From positions 372,001 to 436,000 of the forward strand of contig NZ_SOBT01000008.1 of NCBI RefSeq assembly GCF_004364935.1: 64,000 nucleotides of DNA, in the 5' to 3' direction. A program made the translations under genes and the position numbers. The notes beneath the pieces are model-generated. The model had not been told where the DNA came from. It did not search any database and saw nothing but the letters and a program-made list of their open reading frames with translations. Every line of letters starts with the position of its first letter. The stretch's first letter is position 1. Shown here one piece after another: positions 9,698-19,800 of this stretch. The DNA is from Panacagrimonas perspica. Lineage in GTDB: Bacteria > Pseudomonadota > Gammaproteobacteria > Nevskiales > Nevskiaceae.

Positions 9698-9853
9698 CGA
9701 TGAAACTCCCTGTAAAACGAATCTGAGAACGGCGAGGTTAGGGACGCGATGGAATGCCGACCAAGACTTTTTGCGGCGCGTTCTTCACCGCAAAGGAATA
9801 AGAAGCCGCGCTTCGATTCAATTCGAAAAGCGGCGTCTCGACGCGAAGAGACC

Positions 9854-9918
9854 GTAGCCCGGACGAAGTCCGGGATCCGTGTTCCGAAGGGGGCCATCCC
9901 GGACTTCGTCCGGGCTAC
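9854..9918. repeat. Inverted pair of REP elements (type A)
   Basis: GTAGCCCGGACGAAGTCCGG begins at 9854 and its reverse complement ends at 9918. Each unit is a GTAG foot plus the hairpin CCCGGAC-GAA-GTCCGGG. The two units face each other and could form one long cruciform. They lie between the adaptor gene stop (9925) and the TonB receptor start. Confidence 0.9.
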
Positions 9919-9924
9919 GCTCCG

Positions 9925-10983
9925 CTAGCGGTACTCGTCGAGCAGCGCCGCGCCCGACACGACCACGCGTTCGCCCGGTGCCACGGCCGTGGCATCACAA
10001 CCGCTTCCCTGTCGTCGTTCGAACCATTCGGGTTCGGAATGCACCCAGACCGCTTGCGCGGTGCCGCCGCAGGCGCCACGCGAGACGTCGATGATCACCG
10101 ACACCAGCTCGCCGGGCAGCAGCGGGCGGTCGGCCAGCGGCGGGGCATCGAGCAGCAGGCGCCAGCCGGTTCCGGATGCCTGGGGTTCGACGCCGCGTAC
10201 CGAGAGGGCGGCGCCTGCGGGTGCGCCATCGAGTCGTGCGACACGAATGTCCTGCGCCACGCGGGCATCCCAGATGTCGGCCGCGATGCGCACGCGCGAC
10301 GCGCCGCTGATGTCGAACAGGGCCGCACCGGCGGCGACGACGTCGCCGGGTCGCACGCGAGGCGACGTGAGCACGCCGCTCGCCAGCGCCCGCAGCACGA
10401 CGCGGCCCTGCAGGGCTTCGCTCGCGAGCTGGTACAGGCGATCCTGTGTCGCGCGCTCGGCCTCGGCCTGTTCCAGGAACACGTTGTCGGTTGCCGGCGC
10501 CTGGCCGCGGGCGTCCGACTGCAGGCGCATGCGCTCCAGGTTCACCGTGGCGAGATGGCGCTTCTGCTCGATGCCGGCGAGCGCCGCGCGTCGCTGTGCG
10601 CGATCGCGTTCGCTCATCAGCGGGCGCAGCACCGCCAGTTCCTGCCCGGCCTTCACGCGCTGACCGGATACCGGCCAGCCGGCGCCGACCGCTTCGAGCC
10701 GCCCCGGCTCGGGCGCCGTCACGACACCCGGCGCATCCGGATGCGAGATGACTTCGCCCAGCAGGCGCTGCGTCTGGATACCCGTGTCGGCCGCAGCAGC
10801 CGTGCGAATGCCGAGCCGGTGCTGCAGCGGTTTGGAAACGAACAGGCGGCCGTCGGCGCCCAGATGCGGCCGATCCGCAACGGTGGCCGGCACCGCGCCG
10901 TGATGCGCCGGACCTTCGTCGTGCGCGCGCACCGTGCCGGCGAGCAGCAGCAGGGACGCGCAGAGAAAGGACGCGACTCTCAT
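9925..10983 (-). CDS. RND efflux periplasmic adaptor (HlyD/CusB-like)
   Basis: A 352-aa exported protein: signal peptide (ASFLCASLLLLAGTVRA), then a short His-containing stretch (HDEGPAHHGA) typical of heavy-metal adaptors. Barrel-sandwich halves lie near 85-120 (PEPGRLEAVGAGWPVSGQRV) and 210-240 (LASGVLTSPRVRPGDVVAAG). A helical hairpin sits between them (about 120-195) and a beta-barrel region follows. Such adaptors link an inner-membrane RND pump to an outer-membrane channel. Its ATG overlaps the stop of the upstream adaptor gene (ATGA at 10983-10980), so the two are translationally coupled. The matching pump is probably the RND gene at 16802-19837, transcribed in the same direction. No TolC-type channel is present in the window. 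Confidence 0.82.
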   Translation of the reverse strand: MRVASFLCASLLLLAGTVRAHDEGPAHHGAVPATVADRPHLGADGRLFVSKPLQHRLGIRTAAAADTGIQTQRLLGEVISHPDAPGVVTAPEPGRLEAVGAGWPVSGQRVKAGQELAVLRPLMSERDRAQRRAALAGIEQKRHLATVNLERMRLQSDARGQAPATDNVFLEQAEAERATQDRLYQLASEALQGRVVLRALASGVLTSPRVRPGDVVAAGAALFDISGASRVRIAADIWDARVAQDIRVARLDGAPAGAALSVRGVEPQASGTGWRLLLDAPPLADRPLLPGELVSVIIDVSRGACGGTAQAVWVHSEPEWFERRQGSGCDATAVAPGERVVVSGAALLDEYR

Positions 10984-11744
10984 CGTTTGATCGGTGTGCG
11001 CGAGGCGCTGGCCGCCTCGATCCGCACCGGCTCGCCGATGCGCAGCGGCGCATCGCCGGTCACCGCGAACAGGAAGCGGCGCGCGCGCAATTCGGGATCG
11101 AAGGATTCGGCGATCAGGCGCAGTCCGGCGGTCGACCCGTCGAGTGCCGTGGCATGTTCGAGCGCGCCCGCGTCGAGCTGGCCGTCGGGGCTGATGGCCT
11201 CCACGGCCAAGCCGCCGGCGTCGCCGATCTCGAACACGGTGTCGCCGGCGGCGACGTCGCGATCCGTGCGCGCGCGGCTCGCCAGCACGGTGCCCGCGCG
11301 TTCCGCCGTCAGCGGCAGACGGCCCGCGAGCGCACCGGTCAGTTGCTCCTTGCGCGCACGCGCGCTGCGATAGTCGCCGAGGATCTGCAGTGAAGGGAGC
11401 GTGAACTGTCCGTCGTACTGCCCGGTATCCACCGCGTTGAAGCGGCGCACCTGCAGTTCACCGAGCGTGACGTCGCGATCGGCGGTCGCGAGCAGCGCAT
11501 CGAGGTCGCGCCGCTCGGGCGCCGGAATATTCGGTTGCAGGTAAGCGATCACCTGGCCGGCGTGCAGCTTTTGTCCCGGTGCCGGAAACCCGCCCGGCGG
11601 TGCCTCGAGTCGTCCTGCCTGCTCGACGCTCACGCGCAGGCTCGCGCGCGGATCCGCGATCACCTTGCCGGCGAGCGTGGCGGCATATGCGCTGCCGCCG
11701 ATCCATCCGAACGCGAGCGCGGCGCAGGCGGCGTATCGGCTCAT
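10980..11744 (-). CDS. Second short RND/HlyD-type periplasmic adaptor
   Basis: A 254-aa exported protein. The signal peptide is SRYAACAALAFGWIGGSAYA. The first barrel-sandwich half is near 30-65 (EQAGRLEAPPGGFPAPGQKL), a helical region covers about 75-130, and the second half is near 140-165 (ERAGTVLASRARTDRDVAAG). A short beta-barrel follows. It is smaller than most adaptors (350-400 aa) but has both lipoyl-like halves. Start chosen at ATG 11744 because it gives a clean signal peptide; an in-frame ATG at 11816 would add 24 residues. It overlaps the next adaptor gene by 4 nt. Two consecutive adaptors without an adjacent pump is unusual; they may work as a hetero-oligomer with the pump encoded upstream. 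Confidence 0.72.
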   Translation of the reverse strand: MSRYAACAALAFGWIGGSAYAATLAGKVIADPRASLRVSVEQAGRLEAPPGGFPAPGQKLHAGQVIAYLQPNIPAPERRDLDALLATADRDVTLGELQVRRFNAVDTGQYDGQFTLPSLQILGDYRSARARKEQLTGALAGRLPLTAERAGTVLASRARTDRDVAAGDTVFEIGDAGGLAVEAISPDGQLDAGALEHATALDGSTAGLRLIAESFDPELRARRFLFAVTGDAPLRIGEPVRIEAASASRTPIKR

Positions 11745-11870
11745 GACGCGCCCGGTCCGGCTGCGTTTGGCGCAGACGCCGGAGGGTGAAGCGGAGGCGA
11801 GGATCTTGAGGGACATCGGGCGATCGGCAAGGGCGCGCCGGATCGCGCGCGCCCTTGTCCGTTTGCGTCC

Positions 11871-12500
11871 TCAGTGCGTCGAAGTGGCCGGCGTCGCACC
11901 CGACTCCAGCAGCGCCACGATCCGGGTCAGGCCGTTGGCCTGCGCCACGCGCAGCGGCGTGTAGCCCGCGGTCGTGGACAGCTTCGGATCCGCGCCCAGC
12001 TTCAGCAGATGCTGCACGTAGGCCTCGTGTCCGCCGGCGGCGGCCAGGTACAGCGCCGTGACGCCACGATCGTTCTGCGTGTTGACGTTGGCGCCCTTCT
12101 CGACGAGCAGGCTGATCAGTTCCAGGCTCGATCCGAAGTAGGTGGCGTGGATCAGCGGCGTCCAGCCGGCAGGATCGCGGTACTCCGGATTGGCTCCACG
12201 CTCGAGCAGCAGCTTGGCGATCTCGAACTGGTTCTTGCTCGCCGCGGCGAGCAGCGCGGTCTGGTCCACGGCATCGACGCTGTCGACCGGCACGCCGCGG
12301 TCGAGTGCGGCGACGACCTGCTCGAGATGTCCGCTGCGGGCATCGTTGACGAAGAAGCTGATGCGTTCCTCGGCGCCGATGCCGTCATCCGGCGCGGTCT
12401 GCGCGGTGGCGGCGGGAGCCGCTCCCGGCTGCGACGTGGAAGCGCAGCCGGACAGGCCGGCGAGGGCGAGCAGGGCCAGCGAAAGGGCAGTGCGTTTCAT
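11871..12500 (-). CDS. Ankyrin-repeat lipoprotein
   Basis: About 209 aa. An N-terminal lipoprotein signal (ALSLALLALAGLSGCAS, lipobox LSGC) is followed by an Ala/Pro linker and four or so ankyrin repeats from about residue 60 to 200. Examples are TALLAAASKNQFEIAKLLLE, TPLIHATYFGSSLELISLLV, TALYLAAAGGHEAYVQHLLK and TPLRVAQANGLTRIVALLES. Ankyrin repeats mediate protein-protein contacts; this one should be membrane-anchored in the periplasm. An alternative GTG start at 12515 forms a GTGA overlap with the PPIase stop codon, suggesting translational coupling with that gene. Partner unknown; the neighbourhood suggests a role with the secreted protein or the efflux complex. Confidence 0.82.
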   Translation of the reverse strand: MKRTALSLALLALAGLSGCASTSQPGAAPAATAQTAPDDGIGAEERISFFVNDARSGHLEQVVAALDRGVPVDSVDAVDQTALLAAASKNQFEIAKLLLERGANPEYRDPAGWTPLIHATYFGSSLELISLLVEKGANVNTQNDRGVTALYLAAAGGHEAYVQHLLKLGADPKLSTTAGYTPLRVAQANGLTRIVALLESGATPATSTH

Positions 12501-12511
12501 GGCAGCGGCTC

Positions 12512-13399
12512 TCACTTGCTGGCGCGGGCGACGGCGTTGGCGCCGGGTCCGCCGAGCTTGGCCTTGGCGGCGAGCTGCGCCGTCAGGGTTTCGATGCGCT
12601 GCTGCACCGTCTTCTGGTACAGCGCTTCCTTGGCGGAGTCGTCGAGTGCGTCGTAGGACTCGGGCTTGGAGACGGCGCGCGGGCCGTCCTCGACCTTGAG
12701 CAGGTGCCAGCCGAACCGCGTCTTGACCGGCGTCTTGGTGTACTCGCCCTTCTTCAGCGAGGTCAGCGCATCCGTGAAGTGGTGGTCTATGAAGATGTCG
12801 GGGCGGAACCAGCCGAGGTCACCGCCATTGTTCTGACCACCCGGGTCCTGCGTGTAGACCTTGGCGACGGCGGCGAAGTCCTCGCCCTTGTCGAGCTTGC
12901 CGAGCGCGATGGCGGCCTGGTCAGGCGTGGCGACCAGGATCTGGCGGATCTTGTACTCGACGATCTTGTTGTTGGCGCGATTCCACTCGTAGGCGGTCTT
13001 CAGTTCCGCGGTCGTGACCGGGCTCTTCTCGAAGTAATCCTGGAGCAGCGCGCGCGAGAGGATGGCGCGCTCCTGGTAGTCGAGCTGGTCGGCCACTGCG
13101 GCGCTCTTGTCCAGGCCCTTGCGACGCGCTTCCTGCGCGAGGAGTTCCTGCGTGACCAGTTCCTGGCGCGCCGCGGTGCGGGCTTCCTCGGAACCCGCGC
13201 CGCGCGCGGAAGGATCGGGGTTGATGCTGGTGAGCATGAGCTGCACGTGATTGCGGCTGATGCTCTTGCCGTTGACGAGCACGTCGGTCGACAAGCCCGA
13301 ATCTGAAGGGGTGGCGGTGTCGGCCTTTGACTGCGAGAACGCAGGCGCGGCGAGCAGGCTCGCGGCAGCGACGAACAGCGCGGGGGTGAGTCGAAACAT
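12512..13399 (-). CDS. Periplasmic parvulin-type peptidyl-prolyl isomerase
   Basis: A 295-aa protein with a signal peptide (LTPALFVAAASLLAAPAFSQ) and a SurA/PpiD-like helical N-domain (about 40-145). A parvulin domain spans about 150-245 (EYKIRQILVATPDQA, GEDFAAVAKVYTQDPGGQNN, GGDLGWF, PVKTRFGWHLLKVED). The C-terminal region is helical and Lys/Ala-rich. Family knowledge: it catalyses cis-trans prolyl isomerisation and acts as a folding chaperone in the periplasm. It lies directly between the large secreted His/Cys-rich protein (upstream) and the ankyrin lipoprotein (downstream) on the same strand, so it may be a dedicated foldase for that exported protein. That role is inference. Confidence 0.88.
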   Translation of the reverse strand: MFRLTPALFVAAASLLAAPAFSQSKADTATPSDSGLSTDVLVNGKSISRNHVQLMLTSINPDPSARGAGSEEARTAARQELVTQELLAQEARRKGLDKSAAVADQLDYQERAILSRALLQDYFEKSPVTTAELKTAYEWNRANNKIVEYKIRQILVATPDQAAIALGKLDKGEDFAAVAKVYTQDPGGQNNGGDLGWFRPDIFIDHHFTDALTSLKKGEYTKTPVKTRFGWHLLKVEDGPRAVSKPESYDALDDSAKEALYQKTVQQRIETLTAQLAAKAKLGGPGANAVARASK

Positions 13400-13584
13400 C
13401 GGTGGCTCCCAAAAATTGAAAACGTCTAAACGCGAGGGCGCAAAGAATGAAAAGCGAAAAGGTGCGACAGGAAAACAGAAACGACGGGTAAGAAGGAAAG
13501 AACTAAAACGCCGGTTCTCATTCCGTTAAACGTGGACCGAGGCCCGGTCGAAGCAGGGATGTTCTCGGCTCGAGGGCAACAGCG

Positions 13585-13605
13585 CCGGGTTTCACCCGGG
13601 CTGCG
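13585..13605. repeat. REP element, type B variant
   Basis: CCGGGTTTCACCCGGGCTGCG is a type B hairpin (arms CCCGGGT/ACCCGGG, TTC loop on this strand). The foot is CTGC rather than CTAC. The 13400-13673 gap also holds a second GC-rich palindrome (GCGCGGGTTTGCACCCGCGC) near 13618-13637, which may act as a bidirectional transcript end. No gene is seen in the gap. Confidence 0.7.
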
Positions 13606-13673
13606 GATGCGAAATCGGCGCGGGTTTGCACCCGCGCCGACGTTCTTCACATCAACCGCGTGCCGCTACCGGA

Positions 13674-16412
13674 TCAGCGGTTGCCGTCCAGGTTCAGCGG
13701 CTTCTTCGGGAAGTAGCCCGGTCCGAACAGCGCAGCTTCGTCGCGCTCGAAGGCCGCGGCGTGCGGCTTGGCGCCGCCCTTGACGCCACGCGCACCCGGC
13801 CACAGCCAGGCGTCACGCGCCGCGCTGTCGAAGTCCACGCAAGGCGTTCCGAGCAGCTCGTCGGTGAATGACGTGTCGAGCACCGTGGCACCCGTTGCCT
13901 TGTCGAACTTGCCCAGGCAGATCGTGCGATCGCCGTCGGAGCCCGTGCCGGCGCCACCGATGTGGTTGAGTTCCACGAAGTACTGGATGAACACGTAGCG
14001 CGCGGTGCCCGTTGCGGGCTGTCCACCGACCAGCGTGTTGCGCGGCACCTTGTCGCCGTTGGGCAGGGTCAGCGGGCTCAGGTCGAGATAGCCACCCGTT
14101 CCCTGCGGCGTTGCCTGGTAGCCCACGCGGTCGACCAGCGTGAAGTGCGGGCCGCCGTGCGTGTACAGGTTCTGCAGCGAGTTGAGGTTGCCGCTGCCAG
14201 GACCGCTGCTGATGCCGGAGGGTTCGCCGCCGGTCTGGGTCGAGTTGAGCAGGATGCCCGCGACATTCAGGTTCAGCAGCTCAGGCACGACTTCCGCGAG
14301 ACGGTGATAGCCGACGCCCGGCTGGCTCACGTTGTTCGACACGCTGGTCACCAGGCCCGTGCCGTGCGGCCCGGTCTCGAACTGGCCGATGGCGCCACGA
14401 ATACGCGGGCAATCCGACGCCTCGTTGTTGTGCTTGAGGATGTTGAACTTGCCGCTGACACCACCGGACAGGTCGGCACGCGAGGCCGGCAGGCCCAGCG
14501 AGGTGTTGGCCGGACGCGAAGGATTGGCAGGCGGGAAGTCGCACTGGATCTTCGTGGCTTCGGTATTGCCCTTGCCCTTGGCCAGCAGCGGACGCACGTC
14601 GACCGTCAGCAGGCGGCGGCTGTGCTCACGCGGGTAGTCACGATCGAAGTCCGCCGAGCCGGCCGGGTCGATCGAGGCGGGGCTTTCGATGCCCGACACC
14701 GGCTGGATCAGGAAGCGATCGTCGTCGGTGAGCGAGAAGTACGAAACGCCGGTGCAGGGGCCCACGTCGTAGACCGCGCGCCAGTAAGGACCGAGGCCGC
14801 CGTAGATGTTGACTTCGTTGCCCTTCAGCGTGATGTCCGGGCTGTAGTACAGAACGCCACCGCACATGGAGGCCGAGAACGCGCCGTCATGCGGGATGTA
14901 GTTCGCCGAGCCTTCGGTGCAGCTCGCAGCGGTGACGCTGCTGCTGTTGTTCGCGGTGACGCCGGCAGCCGAGACCGCCTTGTCGAACGACGTGTCGCCC
15001 TGGTTCACCCAGCCCTTCTGGTTGACGCAGTGATGCGACTGGTGAGGCAGGCCGAACGCCATCAGGCCTTCGTTCTCCTCGTGGATCAGGATCGGCTCGA
15101 TGCGCGGGCCATCCGGCACGGCGCTGACCGAGCGCAGGTACGGATTGCTCGGATACACACCGGCAGGCTTGAGCGAGTCCTTCGTCTTGCCCTTGGTGTA
15201 GCTGTAGCTGGTTTCCCACACGCGCACCGACGAACCGAAGCTCGATCCGCAGATACCCAGCGGCGAATTCGACAGGCCAGCCTGGCCGTTGCCGGCGAGG
15301 TTGCCGCAGAACGCGCCGAGCGCGCCGTTGATGGCAGCCACGCCGATGCTGGCAGGAACGGCGTAGTCCGACGCGGCGAGATACTTGCCGTCGTAGGTCA
15401 GGCCCATGCCGTGCGGCTGCGATTCGATGCCCGCGTCGCGGTTGCCGAGATAGAACACGCCCTGGTTGGCCGCACGCTGCGGACGCAGGTCCGGGCTGCT
15501 GGTGTAGTTCGTCGGGTTGCGCGGCTGCTTGGCTTCGACGCATCCCGGGTATTCCGTGATGCCGACGTGGCCGAGCAGTGGGTTGTCATCCGGCGCCGTG
15601 AAGTTGAGGCAGCCCAGCTGCGTGACCGTCTGCAGAAGCGGAACCACGGCCGGAACCGCGGCGGTCGCGATGCCGAGCAGGGTCGGGGCCACGCGGCCCG
15701 GATCGATTTCCGTCACCGTTCCCTGCGGTCCGTACACATAGTTGCCCATGTACGTGAACAGGATCTTGTGGTTGTCGCCCGGCGCCGGCATGACGATGAA
15801 GTCGTCGGTCAGCGACGAACGACGCGGCTGCGTACCGGCGACGGCGAGGTCCGCCTTGCCGATGCTGCGCACGCTGGTGATGTCGTAGCGGAACACGTTC
15901 TTGCTGATGACGCCGCCAGCGAAGGTGTACTTGCGCTTCGCCGTCAGGCCATCGCCACCGCCCGAGATGTAGGACGTGTAGCTCAGCATGTGGTGAGGAT
16001 CGTTGTGCTGATCCGAACGGTCGCCCCAGACGTTGGGCAGCACGTTCGACACCAGCACGTTCGGCAGTTCGGCCGTCCAGATCACGTTGCCGAACGTCGT
16101 GGAGTTGGGCTCCACGTCGACCACGGCGAGGAAGTCCTGCGCGGTGTTCGGATTGCAGGTCGGCAGCGAGCAGCCGTCCGACGACCATACGAGCAGGACC
16201 GAGCCGTTGGGAATCTCGGCGCCGGTGTTCTTGTTGATGGCCGCGGGCGCGCCGGAGGGTGCCGGTGTGGTGGTCGTGCCACCGCCCAGCAAGCCGCCGA
16301 GCAATCCCTGCGCTTGTGCCACGCCTGATGTTGTCGCCCATAGCCCTGCCGCAGCGCAGGCTAGCAAGGCCTTGCGTGCGAGGCTGGTACGGCTACCCCC
16401 TGAAACTGTCAT
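13674..16412 (-). CDS. Large secreted His/Cys-rich protein, possibly beta-propeller, function unknown
   Basis: A 912-aa protein starting at ATG 16412 after a good AGGAGATT site. The signal peptide is RKALLACAAAGLWATTSGVAQAQ, followed by a Gly/Thr/Pro linker. The mature part is rich in short Gly/Asp turns of propeller type and has several His or Cys motifs: HNDPHHMLSYTS, SQPHGMGLTYDGKYLAASDY, LPHQSHHCVNQ, IPHDGAFSASMCGG, THGGPHFTL and about 13 scattered Cys, which suggests disulfides. I do not recognise the family with certainty. The His-plus-blade pattern recalls the copper-dependent SBP56/methanethiol oxidase proteins, whose genes are known to lie beside a mauG-type gene, but the similarity is only visual. 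It lies in one strand run with a PPIase, an RND pump and MbnP/MbnH-like genes. Confidence 0.7.
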   Translation of the reverse strand: MTVSGGSRTSLARKALLACAAAGLWATTSGVAQAQGLLGGLLGGGTTTTPAPSGAPAAINKNTGAEIPNGSVLLVWSSDGCSLPTCNPNTAQDFLAVVDVEPNSTTFGNVIWTAELPNVLVSNVLPNVWGDRSDQHNDPHHMLSYTSYISGGGDGLTAKRKYTFAGGVISKNVFRYDITSVRSIGKADLAVAGTQPRRSSLTDDFIVMPAPGDNHKILFTYMGNYVYGPQGTVTEIDPGRVAPTLLGIATAAVPAVVPLLQTVTQLGCLNFTAPDDNPLLGHVGITEYPGCVEAKQPRNPTNYTSSPDLRPQRAANQGVFYLGNRDAGIESQPHGMGLTYDGKYLAASDYAVPASIGVAAINGALGAFCGNLAGNGQAGLSNSPLGICGSSFGSSVRVWETSYSYTKGKTKDSLKPAGVYPSNPYLRSVSAVPDGPRIEPILIHEENEGLMAFGLPHQSHHCVNQKGWVNQGDTSFDKAVSAAGVTANNSSSVTAASCTEGSANYIPHDGAFSASMCGGVLYYSPDITLKGNEVNIYGGLGPYWRAVYDVGPCTGVSYFSLTDDDRFLIQPVSGIESPASIDPAGSADFDRDYPREHSRRLLTVDVRPLLAKGKGNTEATKIQCDFPPANPSRPANTSLGLPASRADLSGGVSGKFNILKHNNEASDCPRIRGAIGQFETGPHGTGLVTSVSNNVSQPGVGYHRLAEVVPELLNLNVAGILLNSTQTGGEPSGISSGPGSGNLNSLQNLYTHGGPHFTLVDRVGYQATPQGTGGYLDLSPLTLPNGDKVPRNTLVGGQPATGTARYVFIQYFVELNHIGGAGTGSDGDRTICLGKFDKATGATVLDTSFTDELLGTPCVDFDSAARDAWLWPGARGVKGGAKPHAAAFERDEAALFGPGYFPKKPLNLDGNR

Positions 16413-16726
16413 GGAATCTCCTGAACGTTTTTTCAAAAACAGGTTTGAGCGGAGACCGCTCGTCGCGAACTTCATCCCTTACATCGCGACGCACCCCGCA
16501 CGAGCGCCTGAATGCGATCGCGACGGAACCTTAGCGCCGAAAAAACGTCGCGGCGCATCACGGAAATAGAACATTTGCGGTCGAAAAAAACGGTGAGCGT
16601 TCTTAGGACGAGGCGCGATAAGAACGTGCCGTTTGCGTGCGTCGTGCTGATCTAACGCATCGCGTTGATGGACTCGTCTTCGTCTCTATCGATATTCGAT
16701 TTTTCGAATTTCGGGGTCGCGTCCCC

Positions 16727-16795
16727 GTAGCCCGGGTGAAACCCGGGATTGCCGCTCGACCGAAAGAGAAAAACCCCGGACTTCGTCCGGGCTAC
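16727..16795. repeat. Inverted pair of REP elements (type B + type A)
   Basis: A type B unit starts at 16727 (GTAGCCCGGGTGAAACCCGG) and an inverted type A unit ends at 16795. The pair sits between the RND pump stop (16802) and the secreted protein gene. The remaining sequence from 16413 to 16726 holds AT-rich patches near 16520-16590 and 16680-16710, a likely promoter area for the secreted-protein gene, but I cannot fix a specific promoter. Confidence 0.88.
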
Positions 16796-16801
16796 GGTTC
16801 G

Positions 16802-19800
16802 CTACACGAATCGCCGATACATCGCGGGCGTCACGAAGCTGTCGAGCAACGTCGAACTGAACAGCCCGCCGAACACCACCAGCGCCACCGGATGCAGCAA
16901 CTCCTTGCCCGGATCCTCGGCGCCGATCAGCAGCGGCAGCAGCGACAGCGCGGCCACCAGCGATGTCATCAGCACCGGCACCAGGCGCTCGCCGGATCCG
17001 CGTAGCACACGCGCGTCGAGGCCAAGATCCGCTTCGCGCGTCGCCAGATCCAGATAGCGTCCGATCTTCAGGATGCTGTTGCGCGCAGCGATGCCGGCGA
17101 GCGTGACGAAACCGACGAGGCTCGCCACCGACAGCGGCGTCGACGTCAGACGCAGCGCCAGCGCGCCACCGATCCACGCCAGCGGAATGCTGGCGAGCAC
17201 GATCAGCACCGCGCGCATCGAGCGGAAGTGTGCGTACAGAAGCGCGGTGATCAGTCCCAGCGCCAGCAATGCCAGGCCGAGCAGTTCGTGCGCGGCCGTG
17301 CGCGCCTGGGCGACCTGGCCCTCGACGCGAATCTCGAAACCCGCCGGCAGCGGCAACGCGGAAAGACGTTGCTCGAGGTCGGCGACCGCGGCATCCAGAT
17401 CGCCCGACGCGAACGCGGAGATCAGCAGCCGTCGTCGACCGTCTTCCCGCAGCACGCGGTCCGGCACATCGACGGTCTCGAGCTTCGCCACCCACTTCAG
17501 CGGCACCGGCCCGGCAGGTGAGTCGATCAGCAACGCACCGATGCGCGCCGGATCGCGATCGTGCTCGGGCAGGCGCAGCACGAGGTCGGTGCGATACGGC
17601 GCATCGAGCAGGCGCGCCAGCGGGACGCCCGCGCTCAGGCCGGTCACCGTGTCCAGGACGCGGGCAGGCGACAGCCCGTACATCGCGGCCATGCTCGCGT
17701 CGATCCTCACGCGCTGTTCACGCGCGCGTCCCACCACGTCCAGCCCGGCCTCGCGCAGGCCCGGCACGTCGGCGAGAACGCTGCGCACCTGCGCCGCCAA
17801 TGCATCGAGGCGCGCAGCGTCTTCGCCGAAGATCTTCACTGCGACCGGCGCGCGAACGCCGGACAGCAGGTGATCGATGCGATGCGAGATCGGCTGGCTG
17901 ATGCTGACCTGGCCCGGCAGCACCGCGAGTCGCGCGCCCAGGTCGGCGAGCACCTCGTCGCGGCTGCGCGTCGAGTCCTTCAGCAGGACGTCGATTTCGG
18001 AGTAATGCGGGCCTTCGGCGTGCTCGTCGAGTTCCGCGCGCCCGGTGCGCCGGCCCACGCTGCGGGCCTCGGGCAGTTCGAGGATCAGTTGCTCAGCCGC
18101 GCGTCCCGCGCGATCCGATTCTTCCAGCGACAGGCCGGGCGAGAGCACGAGATTCACCACCAGCGTGCTCTCGTTGAGCGTCGGCAGGAAGCCGCGGGGC
18201 AGAGTCAGCAGGCAGGCCACCGCGACGAGCGCGAGTACGCCGACGCCGGCCAGCAACAGGGATCCCTTGCAGAGCACGATCTCGAGCACGCGCAGGTAGC
18301 GCGTCCGCAGACCGTGCAGCCAGGCGCGCTCGCGAGGCAGGTGCGGCTTGTCGCCCATGAAACCGAGCGCGCATAGCGCAGGTGTGACGGTGGCGGCGAC
18401 CAGCAGGCTCGCGAGGATCGCCACCGCGTAGGCGGTTCCGAGCGCCGCGAACAGCTTGCCCTCGACGCCGCCGAGGAAGAACAGCGGCGCGAAGCCGGCG
18501 ACGATCACCAGCGTGGCCTGCAGGATGCCGCTGCGTACTTCGGTGGTGGCATCCGCGATCAGCGCAAGGCTCACGCTGCCCGCTTCGCGCAGCCGGCGCG
18601 CGACGTTCTCCACACCGACGACGGCATCGTCGACCAGCTCGCCCACGGCGATGGCCAGGCCTCCCAGGGTCAGCGTGTTGATCGACAGGCCGAGCAGCGA
18701 CAGCGCGAGCACGGCGCCGGCCACCGACAGCGGAATCGCCACCAGCGAGATCGACGTCGCGCGGCCGCCGCTGATGAACAGCGCGAGCACCAGCGCCACG
18801 ATCAGCGCGCCGTGCCACAGCGCGTCGCGCACATTGCCCACCGACGCCCGGATGAAATCGGCCTGGCGGAACTGCACGCTGCGCACGGTGCCGGCGGGCA
18901 GGCCGGCGTCGAGCTGCGCGAGTCGCGCCTCGATGGCGTCGGTCAGCGCCAGCGTGTCGATGCCCGGCTGTTTCTGGATCGCCAGGATCACGGCAGGCTC
19001 ACCATCCGCTCCGGCGGCGCCGCGCCGGAGCTTGGCGCCCTGCACGACGGTCGCGACCTGGCTGAGCCACACCGGGCCGGCTTCGCGATGATCGACGGCG
19101 ACCTGTCCGAGTTCGCCCGCATCGAACGGCGTCGCCACACCGCGCAGCGTTCGTTCACGACCGTCGACGTTCTCGATGCCGCCGCCGCGATTCTCGCCGT
19201 ACCCGCGCAGCGCGCTCTGGATCTGGTCGAGCCGCACGGCGAACAACTTCATCCGCGCGGGATCGGGTTGCACTTCCCATTGCGCGATCTCGCCGCCGAT
19301 CACGGTCACCTGCGAGACGCCGGGAACGGCGAGCAGCGCGGGACGCAGCACCCATTCCGCGTCGGCGCGCAGATGGCGCAATCCGGTGTCGTTGCCGTTG
19401 CGCAGCGCGACCAGCAGGACTTCGCCCATCAGCGACGTCAGCGGACCCAGCCGCGGTTCGACGCCGGGCGGCAACTGCGAGCGTGCCGTGTCGATGCGCT
19501 CGGTGACGAGCTGCCGGTTGCGGTACGGATCCGTGCCCCAGGCGAACTCCACCTGTACCAGGGCCAGTCCCGCGACCGAACTCGAGCGCAGCCGCACCAG
19601 GTCCGGCAGGCCGGCGAGGGCGCTCTCGATGGGCCACGCGAGCTGCGCAGCCGCATCCTCGGCGCTGAAGTTCGGCGCTTCGAGATGAATGCTCACGCTC
19701 GGCCGCGTGAGGTCCGGCAACACGTCGATGTCGATGCGGGTCGCCTGCCAGCTTCCGGCGGCGAGCAGCAGCAGCGCGGTGGCGCATACCGCCACGCGAA

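Noticed and set aside
5804-9703. A 1299-codon plus-strand frame across the EAL gene and the TonB receptor
   Set aside because: It is a shadow: it runs out of frame over the EAL gene and antisense to the receptor, is Arg/Asp-rich with no domain, and exists because high G+C suppresses stop codons.
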